Of a stretch of 20,774 bases of DNA, positions 1 through 7,490 are shown one piece after another. The first letter of the stretch is position 1; each line of letters opens with the position of its first letter. Made by a program: the position numbers and the translations under genes. The stretch is from a virus, in IMG/VR virus record IMGVR_UViG_3300025141_000969, positions 1-20,774 of that record; one strand, written 5' to 3'. A model generated the notes under the pieces. It was given only the letters and a program-made list of their open reading frames with translations, had not been told where the DNA came from and did not search any database.

Positions 1-182
1 TGTGCCTCTATATTTATTGTACTTAAATAAGCATCAAAGTCTGACACAAAGTTAATAAATCTCTCTTCAAACTCCTTAGACTTATGTTCCCATTTTATTT
101 TCTTTAATATTGATCCCCCATTTCCTAGCCATACAGAATGTATAGCTTTGCTTGAACAATCAATTCCTATAAAATTTTTCAT
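1..182 (-). CDS. RuvC-like Holliday junction resolvase, N-terminal part (runs off window)
   Basis: The reading frame opens with ATG at 182 and stays open for 60 codons to the window edge. The N-terminus reads MKNFIGIDCSSKAIHSVWL, a beta strand ending in an Asp (D8) followed by small residues, as in the first catalytic strand of RuvC/RNase H-fold resolvases. The fragment ends in INIEA, where E59 fits the second catalytic acid of the fold. The start overlaps the upstream stop codon as ATGA and has no strong ribosome site, so it is probably translationally coupled. Following recombinase, nuclease and mediator-like genes, a branched-DNA resolvase fits. The rest of the catalytic site is outside the window, so another RNase H-fold nuclease is possible. 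Confidence 0.7.
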   Translation of the reverse strand, partial: MKNFIGIDCSSKAIHSVWLGNGGSILKKIKWEHKSKEFEERFINFVSDFDAYLSTINIEA

Positions 183-385
183 TCTTGATTAGTATTGGGT
201 CGATCTAACATTACAGATTCTAAAGCTTCTAAACACATTTGTGTTTCTGAAATAATGTCTAGCATTAAATCAGCATCTTCTTTGTAAGCAGCGTATTTCA
301 TACCACTTACAGTTTTAGATAAATCATTTATTAAATCATTTACTGCGTAATCATCCCATTCATGTATAAATTCTGAAACATCCAT
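179..385 (-). CDS. Small acidic helical protein, unknown function
   Basis: This 68-residue protein is acidic (many Asp and Glu) and appears wholly alpha-helical, with no cysteine pair, membrane segment or motif that I recognise. Its ATG overlaps the stop of the upstream gene as TAATG. An AAGGAG ribosome site lies 11 bases upstream, rather far. Its own stop overlaps the resolvase start as ATGA. Tight coupling on both sides makes it a real member of the recombination operon. The size and charge would suit a small partner protein, but that is a guess. Confidence 0.75.
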   Translation of the reverse strand: MDVSEFIHEWDDYAVNDLINDLSKTVSGMKYAAYKEDADLMLDIISETQMCLEALESVMLDRPNTNQE

Positions 386-900
386 TATCTATTATACTCC
401 TTTTTATCTTGACTTCTTGCTGAGATAACTCTAGATATTGCATTATACATAGAAGTATAAGATTTTAATTCCCCTTCTATTAGTATATATCTTCCTATCG
501 CTTCTCTCATTTGTTCTTTATATTTTCTAAGCTCTTCAGATTCAGAAAAAGCTGCTCCTTCTAAGCCCTCTTTATTAAGTTTTATTAATCCTTCTTCTGC
601 TCTTCTATCTACTATTTTATATGTGGTAATAGAAAAAACCTCATTATACATATCTTCTATTAAAGCTTTCTTAGATTCTATATCAGACAGCTCTGCTTCT
701 AAAAAAGCTTTGCCTGCTCCATAATGATATAAAGTATTTTGTAACTCTTCGTCATTTAGGTCTACTAATTTAGTTACTTGAAGTTTAGGTCTTTCCTCTC
801 CTTCTTTTACTTCATCAAAAACCCCTGTAAAATCTAATTTATGAATAGGTAAATTTGATACATACTTGCTTATACTTCCTAAAGTTCTTATAGGTGACAT
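385..900 (-). CDS. Helical protein, possible UvsY-like recombination mediator
   Basis: The 171-residue product has a short N-terminal extension (1-48) and two long predicted helical stretches (about 50-105 and 119-163) joined by a variable linker. The first begins with LYHYGAGKAFLEAEL, and the second ends with SYTSMYNAISRVISARS. This layout, with an aromatic Y..L..E helix, a linker and a second helix with an I..RS end, resembles the T4 UvsY mediator that loads UvsX recombinase. A recombinase of that class lies three genes upstream. The similarity is by pattern only, so the function is inference. The start has GAGGAG six bases upstream, just after the stop of the Cas4-like gene ten bases away. 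Confidence 0.7.
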   Translation of the reverse strand: MSPIRTLGSISKYVSNLPIHKLDFTGVFDEVKEGEERPKLQVTKLVDLNDEELQNTLYHYGAGKAFLEAELSDIESKKALIEDMYNEVFSITTYKIVDRRAEEGLIKLNKEGLEGAAFSESEELRKYKEQMREAIGRYILIEGELKSYTSMYNAISRVISARSQDKKEYNR

Positions 901-910
901 TCACTTCTCC

Positions 911-1573
911 TCATTTTACTAGTTTACATTGACAATAAGATTCGCCTGTACATTTTTCAGGTATTCTTGTCATGCTCATTATTTTAAATAATCTTTCTAA
1001 TATATTATCCCACATTTTTGGGTCTTTATCAACTTTAAAAGCTTTTAATTTTTGATCATTTTTATTCTCATATAGAACAATTCCATGATCATAAGCTGCT
1101 AAATTTAAATATATTTGTATTTGAATCATATGATCTTCTTTTGGAGCAACTTTTAGTAAATCAAAATTTCTAGTATTAATAGATTTTAATTCTAATATAA
1201 CTTCATGATATTCCGGATGACTTATGATAAAGTCTAGTCTTCCTGATATGTTTGGAGTTTCTAATTTAAGTGGAACTTCTCTTCTTTTCACTATTCCCAA
1301 CTTTTCAAAATATTTATTTATTCTATATTCTAAATAATTTCCATTATCAAATATTCTTTGAAGATTTCCTGTTACTGACTGAGCTGGTAATAACCCATTA
1401 TAAGATAAAAAGACATATCTATCACATGGATTAGATACTATAGAGGGATAAAATACCCCCTTTTTACCAAAAACCTTATCTGAGGATAATAAATTATCCA
1501 TTGATTTTAAAAGCCATCTATCTTGATTAGATGTCCTTCTTCTTGTAGCTCCTATTTGTCTAATTCCTGCCAT
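911..1573 (-). CDS. Cas4-like PD-(D/E)XK exonuclease with predicted 4Fe-4S cluster
   Basis: Counted from the ATG at 1573 (220 residues), it shows the Cas4/AddB-type nuclease arrangement. There is an early Cys50 (NPCDR), a GRLD metal site (Asp114), an ELKS motif (Glu128, Lys130) and a QIQIYL motif (151-156). Three C-terminal cysteines (208, 214, 216 in CTGESYCQC) would hold an iron-sulfur cluster together with Cys50. Members of the family degrade or process DNA ends, making single-stranded tails. Next to a recombinase, a role in end resection is likely; no CRISPR array or cas1/cas2 is present. A start 21 bases further upstream is open, but the ATG at 1573 has a perfect AGGAGG six bases away and is preferred. 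It overlaps the upstream gene by 14 bases. Confidence 0.85.
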   Translation of the reverse strand: MAGIRQIGATRRRTSNQDRWLLKSMDNLLSSDKVFGKKGVFYPSIVSNPCDRYVFLSYNGLLPAQSVTGNLQRIFDNGNYLEYRINKYFEKLGIVKRREVPLKLETPNISGRLDFIISHPEYHEVILELKSINTRNFDLLKVAPKEDHMIQIQIYLNLAAYDHGIVLYENKNDQKLKAFKVDKDPKMWDNILERLFKIMSMTRIPEKCTGESYCQCKLVK

Positions 1574-1889
1574 TATCTTCCTCCTCAATTTCATTTAAAA
1601 CTTGTTCTATTAAAGGTATTATTCTTTTTTTACTTGTTTCTGATATATGAAACACCTTTCGTATATCATTACTATAATCTTCTAGTAGATTAGCATCTCT
1701 TTTAGCATCTGCTTTCTTTAAATGTCCAAGCATTCCATCTGCCTCGATTACTAATTTAACTTCAGGTATATAAAAATCGACTGAATAAGGTGGAAAAGAG
1801 TATTGAGTTTCATACCGAAGTCCAAACTCTTCTATACACTTAGCAAAAGTTTTTTCTTGGGGAGTGTAATCTTTATGATAATAAGTCAT
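1560..1889 (-). CDS. DUF559/Vsr-like PD-(D/E)XK endonuclease
   Basis: A compact single-domain protein of 109 residues. The core reads VDFYIPEVKLVIEADG followed by GH and, further on, KRD. Asp38, Glu49, Asp51, His56 and Arg64-Asp65 match the conserved positions of DUF559 and Vsr-type nucleases, which belong to the PD-(D/E)XK fold. Vsr nicks DNA near mismatches; many DUF559 proteins remain uncharacterised. Lying between recombinase and Cas4-like genes and overlapping both (17 bases with the recombinase, 14 with the Cas4-like gene), it probably works in DNA repair or recombination. A start at 1889 is supported by GGGAG six bases upstream. The substrate, whether nick, flap or mismatch, cannot be told from the sequence. 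Confidence 0.8.
   Translation of the reverse strand: MTYYHKDYTPQEKTFAKCIEEFGLRYETQYSFPPYSVDFYIPEVKLVIEADGMLGHLKKADAKRDANLLEDYSNDIRKVFHISETSKKRIIPLIEQVLNEIEEEDNGRN
1580..1585 (-). promoter_or_regulatory. Ribosome binding site deciding the Cas4-like start
   Basis: AGGAGG on the minus strand lies six bases before the ATG at 1573, inside the end of the upstream nuclease gene. It makes that ATG, not the in-frame ATG at 1594, the likely start. Confidence 0.8.
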
Positions 1890-2823
1890 CCTTTACTCCC
1901 TTAGTTAATTGTTCATACATATTTGGATTATCTACAAAATATTGTCTTACTCTATTTTTTCCTTGAATTCTTTCTTCATTATAAGAATACCAAGCTCCTG
2001 TTTGTTTTATTAAACCTTTATCTAGTGCTTCGTTAATAGTAACTTCTATTAAATCAATTCCTCCACCTACTTTATAAGGTAGTATAATTGAGTCCCAATC
2101 ATCTCCCCCCTGTTTAGTTTTCTTCAACCTTATCTCCATTTCAAACCCTATTTTCTTTTTATTTTCTTCTATCCAACCTGATCTTCTAATTTCTAATTGT
2201 AAATGAGAATAGAACTGTTGTCCTATCCCACCGGGCATATTATTATAAGTTACTCTACCAACATTACTTCTTAATTGATTTATCGCTACTAAAGCCGATC
2301 CATATTTCAAATGAGATAATAATTTAGGTAGGGCAGAGTTTAAAAATCTTGCCTGCCAAGCCATTGGATTATAACCAAATTCTTCCTCTTGTACAGTTTC
2401 AGGGACTAAACCAGCAAAACTATCTATTACTACAATATCTACGCCTTCCCTCAAAGCCGACCTAGTTAAATTAAGTCCTTCTTCCCCATTTTTAGGCTGT
2501 AGAACTATAATTTTACTTGTATCAACTCCATTTTTCTCATTCCATTTAGGGTCGAAAGATTGTTCAGTATCAATCCATACTGATGTTCCCCCATCTTTTT
2601 GAACATTAGCCACTAATTGAGAGGCAAGAAAAGACTTTCCGACATTAGTAGCTCCATAGAACATACTAAATCTCTTCCTTGGAATTCCTCCCCCTACTAG
2701 TTTATCTAGTTTAGGCACTCCAAAAGAAATCCTTTTATATTCAAATTCCTCATCGTCTCCTATTTTTAAATCTATTTTAGGATTTGCTTTTTGTAAACGT
2801 TCAAATAGTTTATCATTGTCCAT
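1873..2823 (-). CDS. RecA/UvsX-family recombinase
   Basis: This 316-residue ATPase carries the RecA-core signatures in order. Walker A is GATNVGKS (57-64). WIDTEQSFDP (83-92) holds the catalytic glutamate Glu87, as in the RecA DAEHALDP segment. Walker B is VVIDS (131-135). A loop follows with EEEFGYNP, then NQLRSNVGR (182-190), the RecA sensor glutamine region. A late GLIKQTGAWYSY (270-281) is very like RecA. It lacks the long C-terminal domain of bacterial RecA, and its size suits a phage recombinase. It should form filaments on single-stranded DNA and drive strand exchange with the SSB, Cas4-like nuclease and resolvase encoded nearby. AAGGA stands five bases before the start, and the upstream stop is one base away. 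Confidence 0.93.
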   Translation of the reverse strand: MDNDKLFERLQKANPKIDLKIGDDEEFEYKRISFGVPKLDKLVGGGIPRKRFSMFYGATNVGKSFLASQLVANVQKDGGTSVWIDTEQSFDPKWNEKNGVDTSKIIVLQPKNGEEGLNLTRSALREGVDIVVIDSFAGLVPETVQEEEFGYNPMAWQARFLNSALPKLLSHLKYGSALVAINQLRSNVGRVTYNNMPGGIGQQFYSHLQLEIRRSGWIEENKKKIGFEMEIRLKKTKQGGDDWDSIILPYKVGGGIDLIEVTINEALDKGLIKQTGAWYSYNEERIQGKNRVRQYFVDNPNMYEQLTKGVKDDLLS

Positions 2824-2824
2824 T

Positions 2825-3097
2825 TTATTCCTTCTTAGAATTTCGTTTTCTTAAATACTCAGCCCAAGCCATTAATATGGAAGCTCCTTGAATTACTTCT
2901 CCATATAATATATCTTCAGACTCGCTATCATCTACTATATCATACATTTTATGTATTATTCTAGAGGTGATACTTAACCATTTAGTATCTGAATTTTTAA
3001 TTTGGTCTCCCCACAGACTATCTTGTCTTTCTCTTTCAGCTAAAAGCGAGTGTAAAACCTCTGCTCTAACTATTTCTGTTTCTTTAGGGTCAAACAT
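2825..3097 (-). CDS. MazG-like all-alpha family relative, probably degenerate
   Basis: The 90-residue product opens with LLAERERQDSLWGDQ (18-32), the ER.RQ..WG.Q signature common in small phage proteins of the MazG/all-alpha NTP pyrophosphohydrolase type. It ends with GEVIQGASILMAWAEYLRKR, like their last helix. The central helix, which in active enzymes carries EExxE metal ligands, reads SRIIHKMYDIVDD here and lacks them. A structural or regulatory role, or a different activity, is therefore more likely than nucleotide hydrolysis. The start overlaps the upstream stop as TAATG and lacks a good ribosome site, implying coupled translation. The family assignment comes from motif recall and is moderate. 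Confidence 0.7.
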   Translation of the reverse strand: MFDPKETEIVRAEVLHSLLAERERQDSLWGDQIKNSDTKWLSITSRIIHKMYDIVDDSESEDILYGEVIQGASILMAWAEYLRKRNSKKE

Positions 3098-3318
3098 TAG
3101 CTTTTTGTCTCGTCTAGAACTTCATCTATTTTACTATCTACTTGTTTTCTTACTTCTTCCCAAACTTTATCTACAGTCTCTTTACTTTTATCTAGTTGAT
3201 CTTCTATAGGTAAATCAGTATCAACATCACCGATTGTAACATCGACTCTACTATATTGATTACTGTTTACATCCCCAACTCTGAATGTAAATCCTAAGTG
3301 TACATCTATTTTTGCCAT
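3097..3318 (-). CDS. Small conserved-looking phage protein, unknown function
   Basis: A 73-residue acidic protein. Residues 1-35 alternate like beta strands (IDVHLGFTFRVG, then SRVDVTIGDVDTDLP). Residues 38-70 look like one charged helix rich in Lys, Glu and Asp. No cysteine, membrane segment or catalytic motif is visible. A clear AAAGGA ribosome site precedes the ATG by seven bases, so expression is well supported. Its position between nuclease and recombinase genes suggests a DNA-metabolism accessory, but I do not recognise the family. Confidence 0.75.
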   Translation of the reverse strand: MAKIDVHLGFTFRVGDVNSNQYSRVDVTIGDVDTDLPIEDQLDKSKETVDKVWEEVRKQVDSKIDEVLDETKS

Positions 3319-3328
3319 TCCTTTTCCT

Positions 3329-3916
3329 TTAAATTGAATTCCAATCTATACCATCGTTAGTTTGAAACTCGTTTTTTATTAAATGTTTTAATCTCCACGC
3401 TTGGATATTATATTTATTTTGTGATACTTTATGATTATTATCAAGGTCTATAGTACCTTTTCCCAAAAATTTTGCTTTCTCGTAAAACTTTTTTGTAGAT
3501 ATGCATCCCATTAACCAAACAGCTTTTGGAACAAAGTTTTCCTTTTTATTTCCATCCTCAAATTCTACGCTGAAAAATACATACATATCTGCTCCCCCTT
3601 CCATAGCTTGATGAGTACTTGTTTCAGCTACAGAACATTCATGTGCTAATGAGGCTGGAACTGTCCTTTGCATAGTTTTAAGTTCATATTTTAAACCTTT
3701 AAGCATGATATCAAATTTATATCTCTGTTCTTCTGACTGTGAAACTAATGTACTATCTGAAAAGTAGTTTAAAAAGACTTCTTCGGATAAAAATCCTGCT
3801 TTGTTCCCTTCACCCTCAAGAATAGAGTTGTTTATTGCCCCCATTTCTTCAGCTCTTTTTTTTGCTTTTAATATCATCTCTTCTGTAAAAGGTAGTTTTA
3901 TAGGTAATTTTATCAT
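3329..3916 (-). CDS. PD-(D/E)XK nuclease-like protein
   Basis: Counted from the ATG at 3916 (195 residues), GFLSEEVFLNYF is followed by YKFDIML (Asp69) and YELKT (Glu78, Lys80), the D-(X)n-ExK arrangement of PD-(D/E)XK nucleases. Later segments (ADMYVFFSVEF, AVWLMGCISTKKF, KFLGKGTIDL) resemble phage and restriction-like members of the fold. The role is unknown; it could trim replication intermediates or degrade host DNA. The start at 3916 follows GAGGT by six bases and lies two bases after the polymerase stop, so it beats the in-frame ATG at 3940. The last residues, GIDWNSI, echo the C-terminus of the polymerase encoded just upstream. Confidence 0.8.
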   Translation of the reverse strand: MIKLPIKLPFTEEMILKAKKRAEEMGAINNSILEGEGNKAGFLSEEVFLNYFSDSTLVSQSEEQRYKFDIMLKGLKYELKTMQRTVPASLAHECSVAETSTHQAMEGGADMYVFFSVEFEDGNKKENFVPKAVWLMGCISTKKFYEKAKFLGKGTIDLDNNHKVSQNKYNIQAWRLKHLIKNEFQTNDGIDWNSI

Positions 3917-3918
3917 AT

Positions 3919-5958
3919 TTAAACCTCTACTGTATCCCAATCTATATGGTCTTCAACTTTAGTTTCTTCTATAGGAGGAGCTTCTTCTAATTTACCCCCT
4001 ATTACCCAATGAAATCCATTCTGTTCTACGAATGAAACTTCTTGTTTTGAAGCCCAAGAAGGCTGACAAATCTCAACATCAACTTTCAATGGTATATCTA
4101 AAGTATTGGTTTCTAATAAATTCTTAATTTCATGTGTTACATTGTGTAATTCATCCACATGAATCTCACAAATAATTTCATCATGTACTTGTAACAACAT
4201 ATTACTTTGCTTATCTTGTAAATATTTATGTACTTCTATCATTCTTTCGCTTAAAATATCAGCACTAGTACCTTGAACTAGGTAATTTACTCCTTTGTAT
4301 GCGTATTTTGATTCAATTGCATAAAATCTTTTATATTTGTTATATAAATATCCTCTATCGAAAACAGCTTGCATTACACCATTAATAAATTCTCTTGATC
4401 CTTCAATATTTTTAAAGTAATCTTGTTTATATTTCTTTGCTTTTTCAACTGTAGTTCCTAATTGAGTAGCTAATTTTTTATTTCCTATTCCATATATAAT
4501 TCCAAAGGTGATAGCTTTTGCAGCTTGCCTATAAGCTTTAAAATCTGCGTGGTTTTCTGAAACATTAAAAGCTAATGTAGCTGCTTCAGAATGAAAATCT
4601 AAATCTCCTTTCTTTAATAGATCATTAAACTTTGGATTCTTTAAATAATTCAAAAATACTCTTACTTCCATTTGAGAATAATCAAAAGAGACTAACATAT
4701 ACTCTTCTCTAGGTACAAATAATCTTCTAATAGATATTTCTTTCATATCTGTCTCATCAAAAGACTCGTCTCCTATAAATCCCCATGTGTCCAATACATC
4801 ATCATCCAAACGTTCAATAGGTTCTCCTCCTTTGGAAGTTAGTGAGGCGTTTATCCTTTTTATAATATCTTGTCTTTCTTCAATATTAAATTTTCTATTA
4901 GATAGTTTAAAATGATTTCTAGGAATATTTTGTAAATTAGGGTCTCTAGAAGATAGTCTACCTGTTAAGGTTCCCCAATTACAGAAAGAGGAATGCAAAA
5001 TCGGTATTTCATAAGGGTCTATTAATGATTCTACATAAGTACTCTTTAATTTTTCCAAAGTTCTATACTGTCTTACTAGCCCAGCGATTGGATTGTTTAT
5101 CCTAGCTAAAGCTTCTTCACTCCAAGATTGTTTTCCTTTAGGGGTTTTTACAGGAGATTTAATTCCTAACTCATTAAAAGCTTCTCCTAATTGTTTAGTA
5201 CTTCCAATATTTATTTCTGAATTGTTTAACAACTTTTTAACCTGTTTTTCTACTTCCTGTTTTCTAACCTCTAATTTGTCTATTAATTCTTTTGCATACT
5301 TTAAATCGATTGGTATACCTGTTTTTTCCATATGATTTAAAACATCAGTTAATTTACATTGTAATTCAAATAAATCCATTTGATCGGTTTCTTTTATATC
5401 CAACATCCTATCTTCATATAGTTTTGCAGTCCATTTCACATCTTGCTCACAATATTCCCCTAATATATTTACAGGGGTTAAAGAGAAATCTTTGTGCCAT
5501 TTATTAGCCTTTAAAATTTTCTTAGTTTCTATATCGTAAGAAGCTGCTTCCTTACCATAGCTTCTAGATATTGTAGAAGTTAAATCTAAATCACGAATAG
5601 TAGTAGGTTCAGTTAAACGTACCATTACTAAGACATCAACTAGTTTTATGTTGGTGGTATCTAATCCCTCCATTTCTAGAAATTTTAAATCAAATTTAAT
5701 GTTATATCCGATTAAAGCCTCTCTCTGACTCATAATCTCCATTAAAGGTTTTAAATATTCCGTAGAAATTAGGTTGCCACCCTGTTGATGTCGAAAGGGA
5801 AAGTAATAAGTATCTCCTTCTTCTGTCCCTATTCCAATTCCACATAATTGATTTATATGAAAAGGGTCTAAACCATTAGTTTCGACATCTACTATCCATG
5901 ATTTCTTTGGGAGAATCTTATCAATAACTTCTTGATAATTTTCTGTGTTTACTATCAT
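3919..5958 (-). CDS. polA: Family A DNA polymerase with 3'-5' exonuclease
   Basis: The 679-residue enzyme has a proofreading domain followed by a polymerase domain and no 5'-3' nuclease. Exo I is DVETNGLDP (Asp24, Glu26), Exo II GYNIKFD (Asp90) and Exo III YCEQD (Tyr169, Asp173). Polymerase motif A is FDYSQMEVR (Asp426), motif B RQAAKAITFGIIYG (Arg477, Lys481, Phe485, Tyr489), and motif C VHDE (Asp593, Glu594). Phe485 corresponds to E. coli Phe762. The stretch between NLQNIPRN (341-348) and RRLFVP (411-416) is about 62 residues, where Pol I has about ten, so it carries an insertion. An acidic, proline-containing tail ends in IDWDTVEV. The start overlaps the SSB-like gene as ATGA. It is the replicative polymerase of the virus. 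Confidence 0.96.
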   Translation of the reverse strand: MIVNTENYQEVIDKILPKKSWIVDVETNGLDPFHINQLCGIGIGTEEGDTYYFPFRHQQGGNLISTEYLKPLMEIMSQREALIGYNIKFDLKFLEMEGLDTTNIKLVDVLVMVRLTEPTTIRDLDLTSTISRSYGKEAASYDIETKKILKANKWHKDFSLTPVNILGEYCEQDVKWTAKLYEDRMLDIKETDQMDLFELQCKLTDVLNHMEKTGIPIDLKYAKELIDKLEVRKQEVEKQVKKLLNNSEINIGSTKQLGEAFNELGIKSPVKTPKGKQSWSEEALARINNPIAGLVRQYRTLEKLKSTYVESLIDPYEIPILHSSFCNWGTLTGRLSSRDPNLQNIPRNHFKLSNRKFNIEERQDIIKRINASLTSKGGEPIERLDDDVLDTWGFIGDESFDETDMKEISIRRLFVPREEYMLVSFDYSQMEVRVFLNYLKNPKFNDLLKKGDLDFHSEAATLAFNVSENHADFKAYRQAAKAITFGIIYGIGNKKLATQLGTTVEKAKKYKQDYFKNIEGSREFINGVMQAVFDRGYLYNKYKRFYAIESKYAYKGVNYLVQGTSADILSERMIEVHKYLQDKQSNMLLQVHDEIICEIHVDELHNVTHEIKNLLETNTLDIPLKVDVEICQPSWASKQEVSFVEQNGFHWVIGGKLEEAPPIEETKVEDHIDWDTVEV

Positions 5959-6632
5959 TCAAACAGATTCAAACTGTCCGATTTTTTCTCTGAAGAATCG
6001 GTTCCAATATTTGCAGAATATCTATTTTTAAAATATTCCTCTATAGATACTAATTCAGAAGTATCTTTATTTGGATTAGTAAGTTCTCTAGTAGAAACTG
6101 CTATATTATAAGTAGTTTCCATTCCTGTTCCATTTCTTTTTATTCGGATTACGCCTTTATTAAGGTTTCCCCACTCTTCAAAGATATCTACTAATTGATT
6201 CCAAAGATATCCACTTCTTCCAAAAGGTAAAGACATTATTCTAAAATCATTAAGTTCTTCTTTATATAGTGTTTTACCACTAGGGCCTTCTAATGCAGTC
6301 CAACTCTCTACTCTCTTTTCCACATGCAAGGCTTCATATATGTATGTCCACATTGCAAACTTCTTTTGAACTCTAGAATCTTCAGGTATACCTAAAGCCT
6401 CTCTCATCTCATCTACAGAATCATCTTCTGTTACTAAGACGTTTCTAAATCTATTGCCTTCTCTCCAAGTTATCATCGATATTTCAGAGATAAAAGGGTC
6501 TCCTTCTTTACCATCTCCTGCTGCAGAAAGGAAAATTTGATCTCCATCTCTTAAAAAGTATTCTTTTGAGTCTACGTTTTGGGTTAATAATCTTTCTTGT
6601 ATTCTTGATTGTATTCGTGCTATTCCACTCAT
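5955..6632 (-). CDS. Probable single-stranded DNA binding protein
   Basis: The 225-residue protein lies between primase and polymerase, the usual place of a phage SSB. Residues 25-70 look like beta strands (YFLRDGDQIFLSA). An aromatic segment follows (KFAMWTYIYEALH, 91-103), then GVIRIKRNGTGMETTYNIAVS (160-180), which looks like the closing strands of an OB-type barrel. This resembles phage replication SSBs of the gp32/gp2.5 type only in pattern; no clear motif settles it. The C-terminus is polar and serine-rich and ends DSLNLFE, reminiscent of the acidic hydrophobic tips by which SSBs recruit partners. AGGAG stands six bases before the start. Confidence 0.8.
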   Translation of the reverse strand: MSGIARIQSRIQERLLTQNVDSKEYFLRDGDQIFLSAAGDGKEGDPFISEISMITWREGNRFRNVLVTEDDSVDEMREALGIPEDSRVQKKFAMWTYIYEALHVEKRVESWTALEGPSGKTLYKEELNDFRIMSLPFGRSGYLWNQLVDIFEEWGNLNKGVIRIKRNGTGMETTYNIAVSTRELTNPNKDTSELVSIEEYFKNRYSANIGTDSSEKKSDSLNLFE

Positions 6633-6646
6633 ATTTTTCTCCTATT

Positions 6647-7486
6647 TTACCAAAAATTTCTTTTATTAATAATTGTATTTAATGTTACTTTATTTTTTAT
6701 TTCTTGAACATCTTTAAATTGCTTTGGTAAATCTATTAATGATACTATAACATCTTCGGAAAGTGTTGTCAATGTATAATTAGTAGCTTTTTTACCTGTT
6801 TCATCATTATCTAGACAAAGAACTAATTCTTGTGTAGGCAGTTTTATTAATAATTCTGCCTGTTTTCTAGATAGATGAGCTCCTAATAAGGCTACTGATG
6901 GATGTTCGTGTTTGTCTAACCACATTGCATCTAAGATACCTTCGGTAATACAAACATAATCAGTACTTTTAATTCTATTTGAACCAAATAAAACTAAAGA
7001 TTTCTTTAAACCATATGAATATAGATACTTAGGGGTTGCCCCAACTCTTCTAGCGATCCAACCTACTAATCTAGTCCTATCATCATATATAGGTATAATT
7101 AAATCATTATATTTATTGGTTCCACATCCCCATTTAAACAAGGTTTCTTCGTCAAACCCCCTATCAAATATCCAATTTGGATAAGATTCCGATACAAAAT
7201 CGTCAGGTAGAGTAACTTCTTGTAATTCACCTTCTTCTTCAGGTTCATAGAACTCGTCAAACAAATTTATGTCAAATTCAACGTCAACATTATGTCCCAA
7301 TTTCTCTGCAAAAGCTTTTAATGAACCTGATCCACAACCTGCGAAACAAATCCAAGCTTCTTTTTCTACATTTATAGAACAAGAAGACCTTTGATCGTCA
7401 TGAAAAGGGCATAGGATTGAAAATTGATCTCTATCTAAGGGAACATTTATTCCTATATTTAATAATGTCGATGTCCAATCTGCCAT
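6647..7486 (-). CDS. DnaG-type DNA primase (zinc finger plus TOPRIM)
   Basis: At 279 residues it is a short primase. An N-terminal zinc-binding domain has Cys26, His29, Cys47 and Cys51 (CPFH, then CFAGC), a CHC2-like finger with three rather than two residues between the last pair. A catalytic core follows. TOPRIM motifs are CITEGILDA (Glu182) and LVLCLDNDETG (Asp226, Asp228). It makes RNA primers for the polymerase and probably works with the DnaB-type helicase encoded two genes upstream; unlike T7 gp4, the two activities are on separate polypeptides. There is no helicase-interaction domain of bacterial length at the C-terminus. The ribosome site before the ATG is weak, and the preceding stop is only four bases away. 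Confidence 0.92.
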   Translation of the reverse strand: MADWTSTLLNIGINVPLDRDQFSILCPFHDDQRSSCSINVEKEAWICFAGCGSGSLKAFAEKLGHNVDVEFDINLFDEFYEPEEEGELQEVTLPDDFVSESYPNWIFDRGFDEETLFKWGCGTNKYNDLIIPIYDDRTRLVGWIARRVGATPKYLYSYGLKKSLVLFGSNRIKSTDYVCITEGILDAMWLDKHEHPSVALLGAHLSRKQAELLIKLPTQELVLCLDNDETGKKATNYTLTTLSEDVIVSLIDLPKQFKDVQEIKNKVTLNTIINKRNFW

Positions 7487-7490
7487 TTAC

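Noticed and set aside
911-1594. A CRISPR role for the Cas4-like protein
   Set aside because: No repeat array and no cas1 or cas2 in the window; neighbours are recombination genes.
1574-1594. Longer start of the Cas4-like protein at 1594
   Set aside because: No ribosome site there, while AGGAGG stands six bases before the ATG at 1573.
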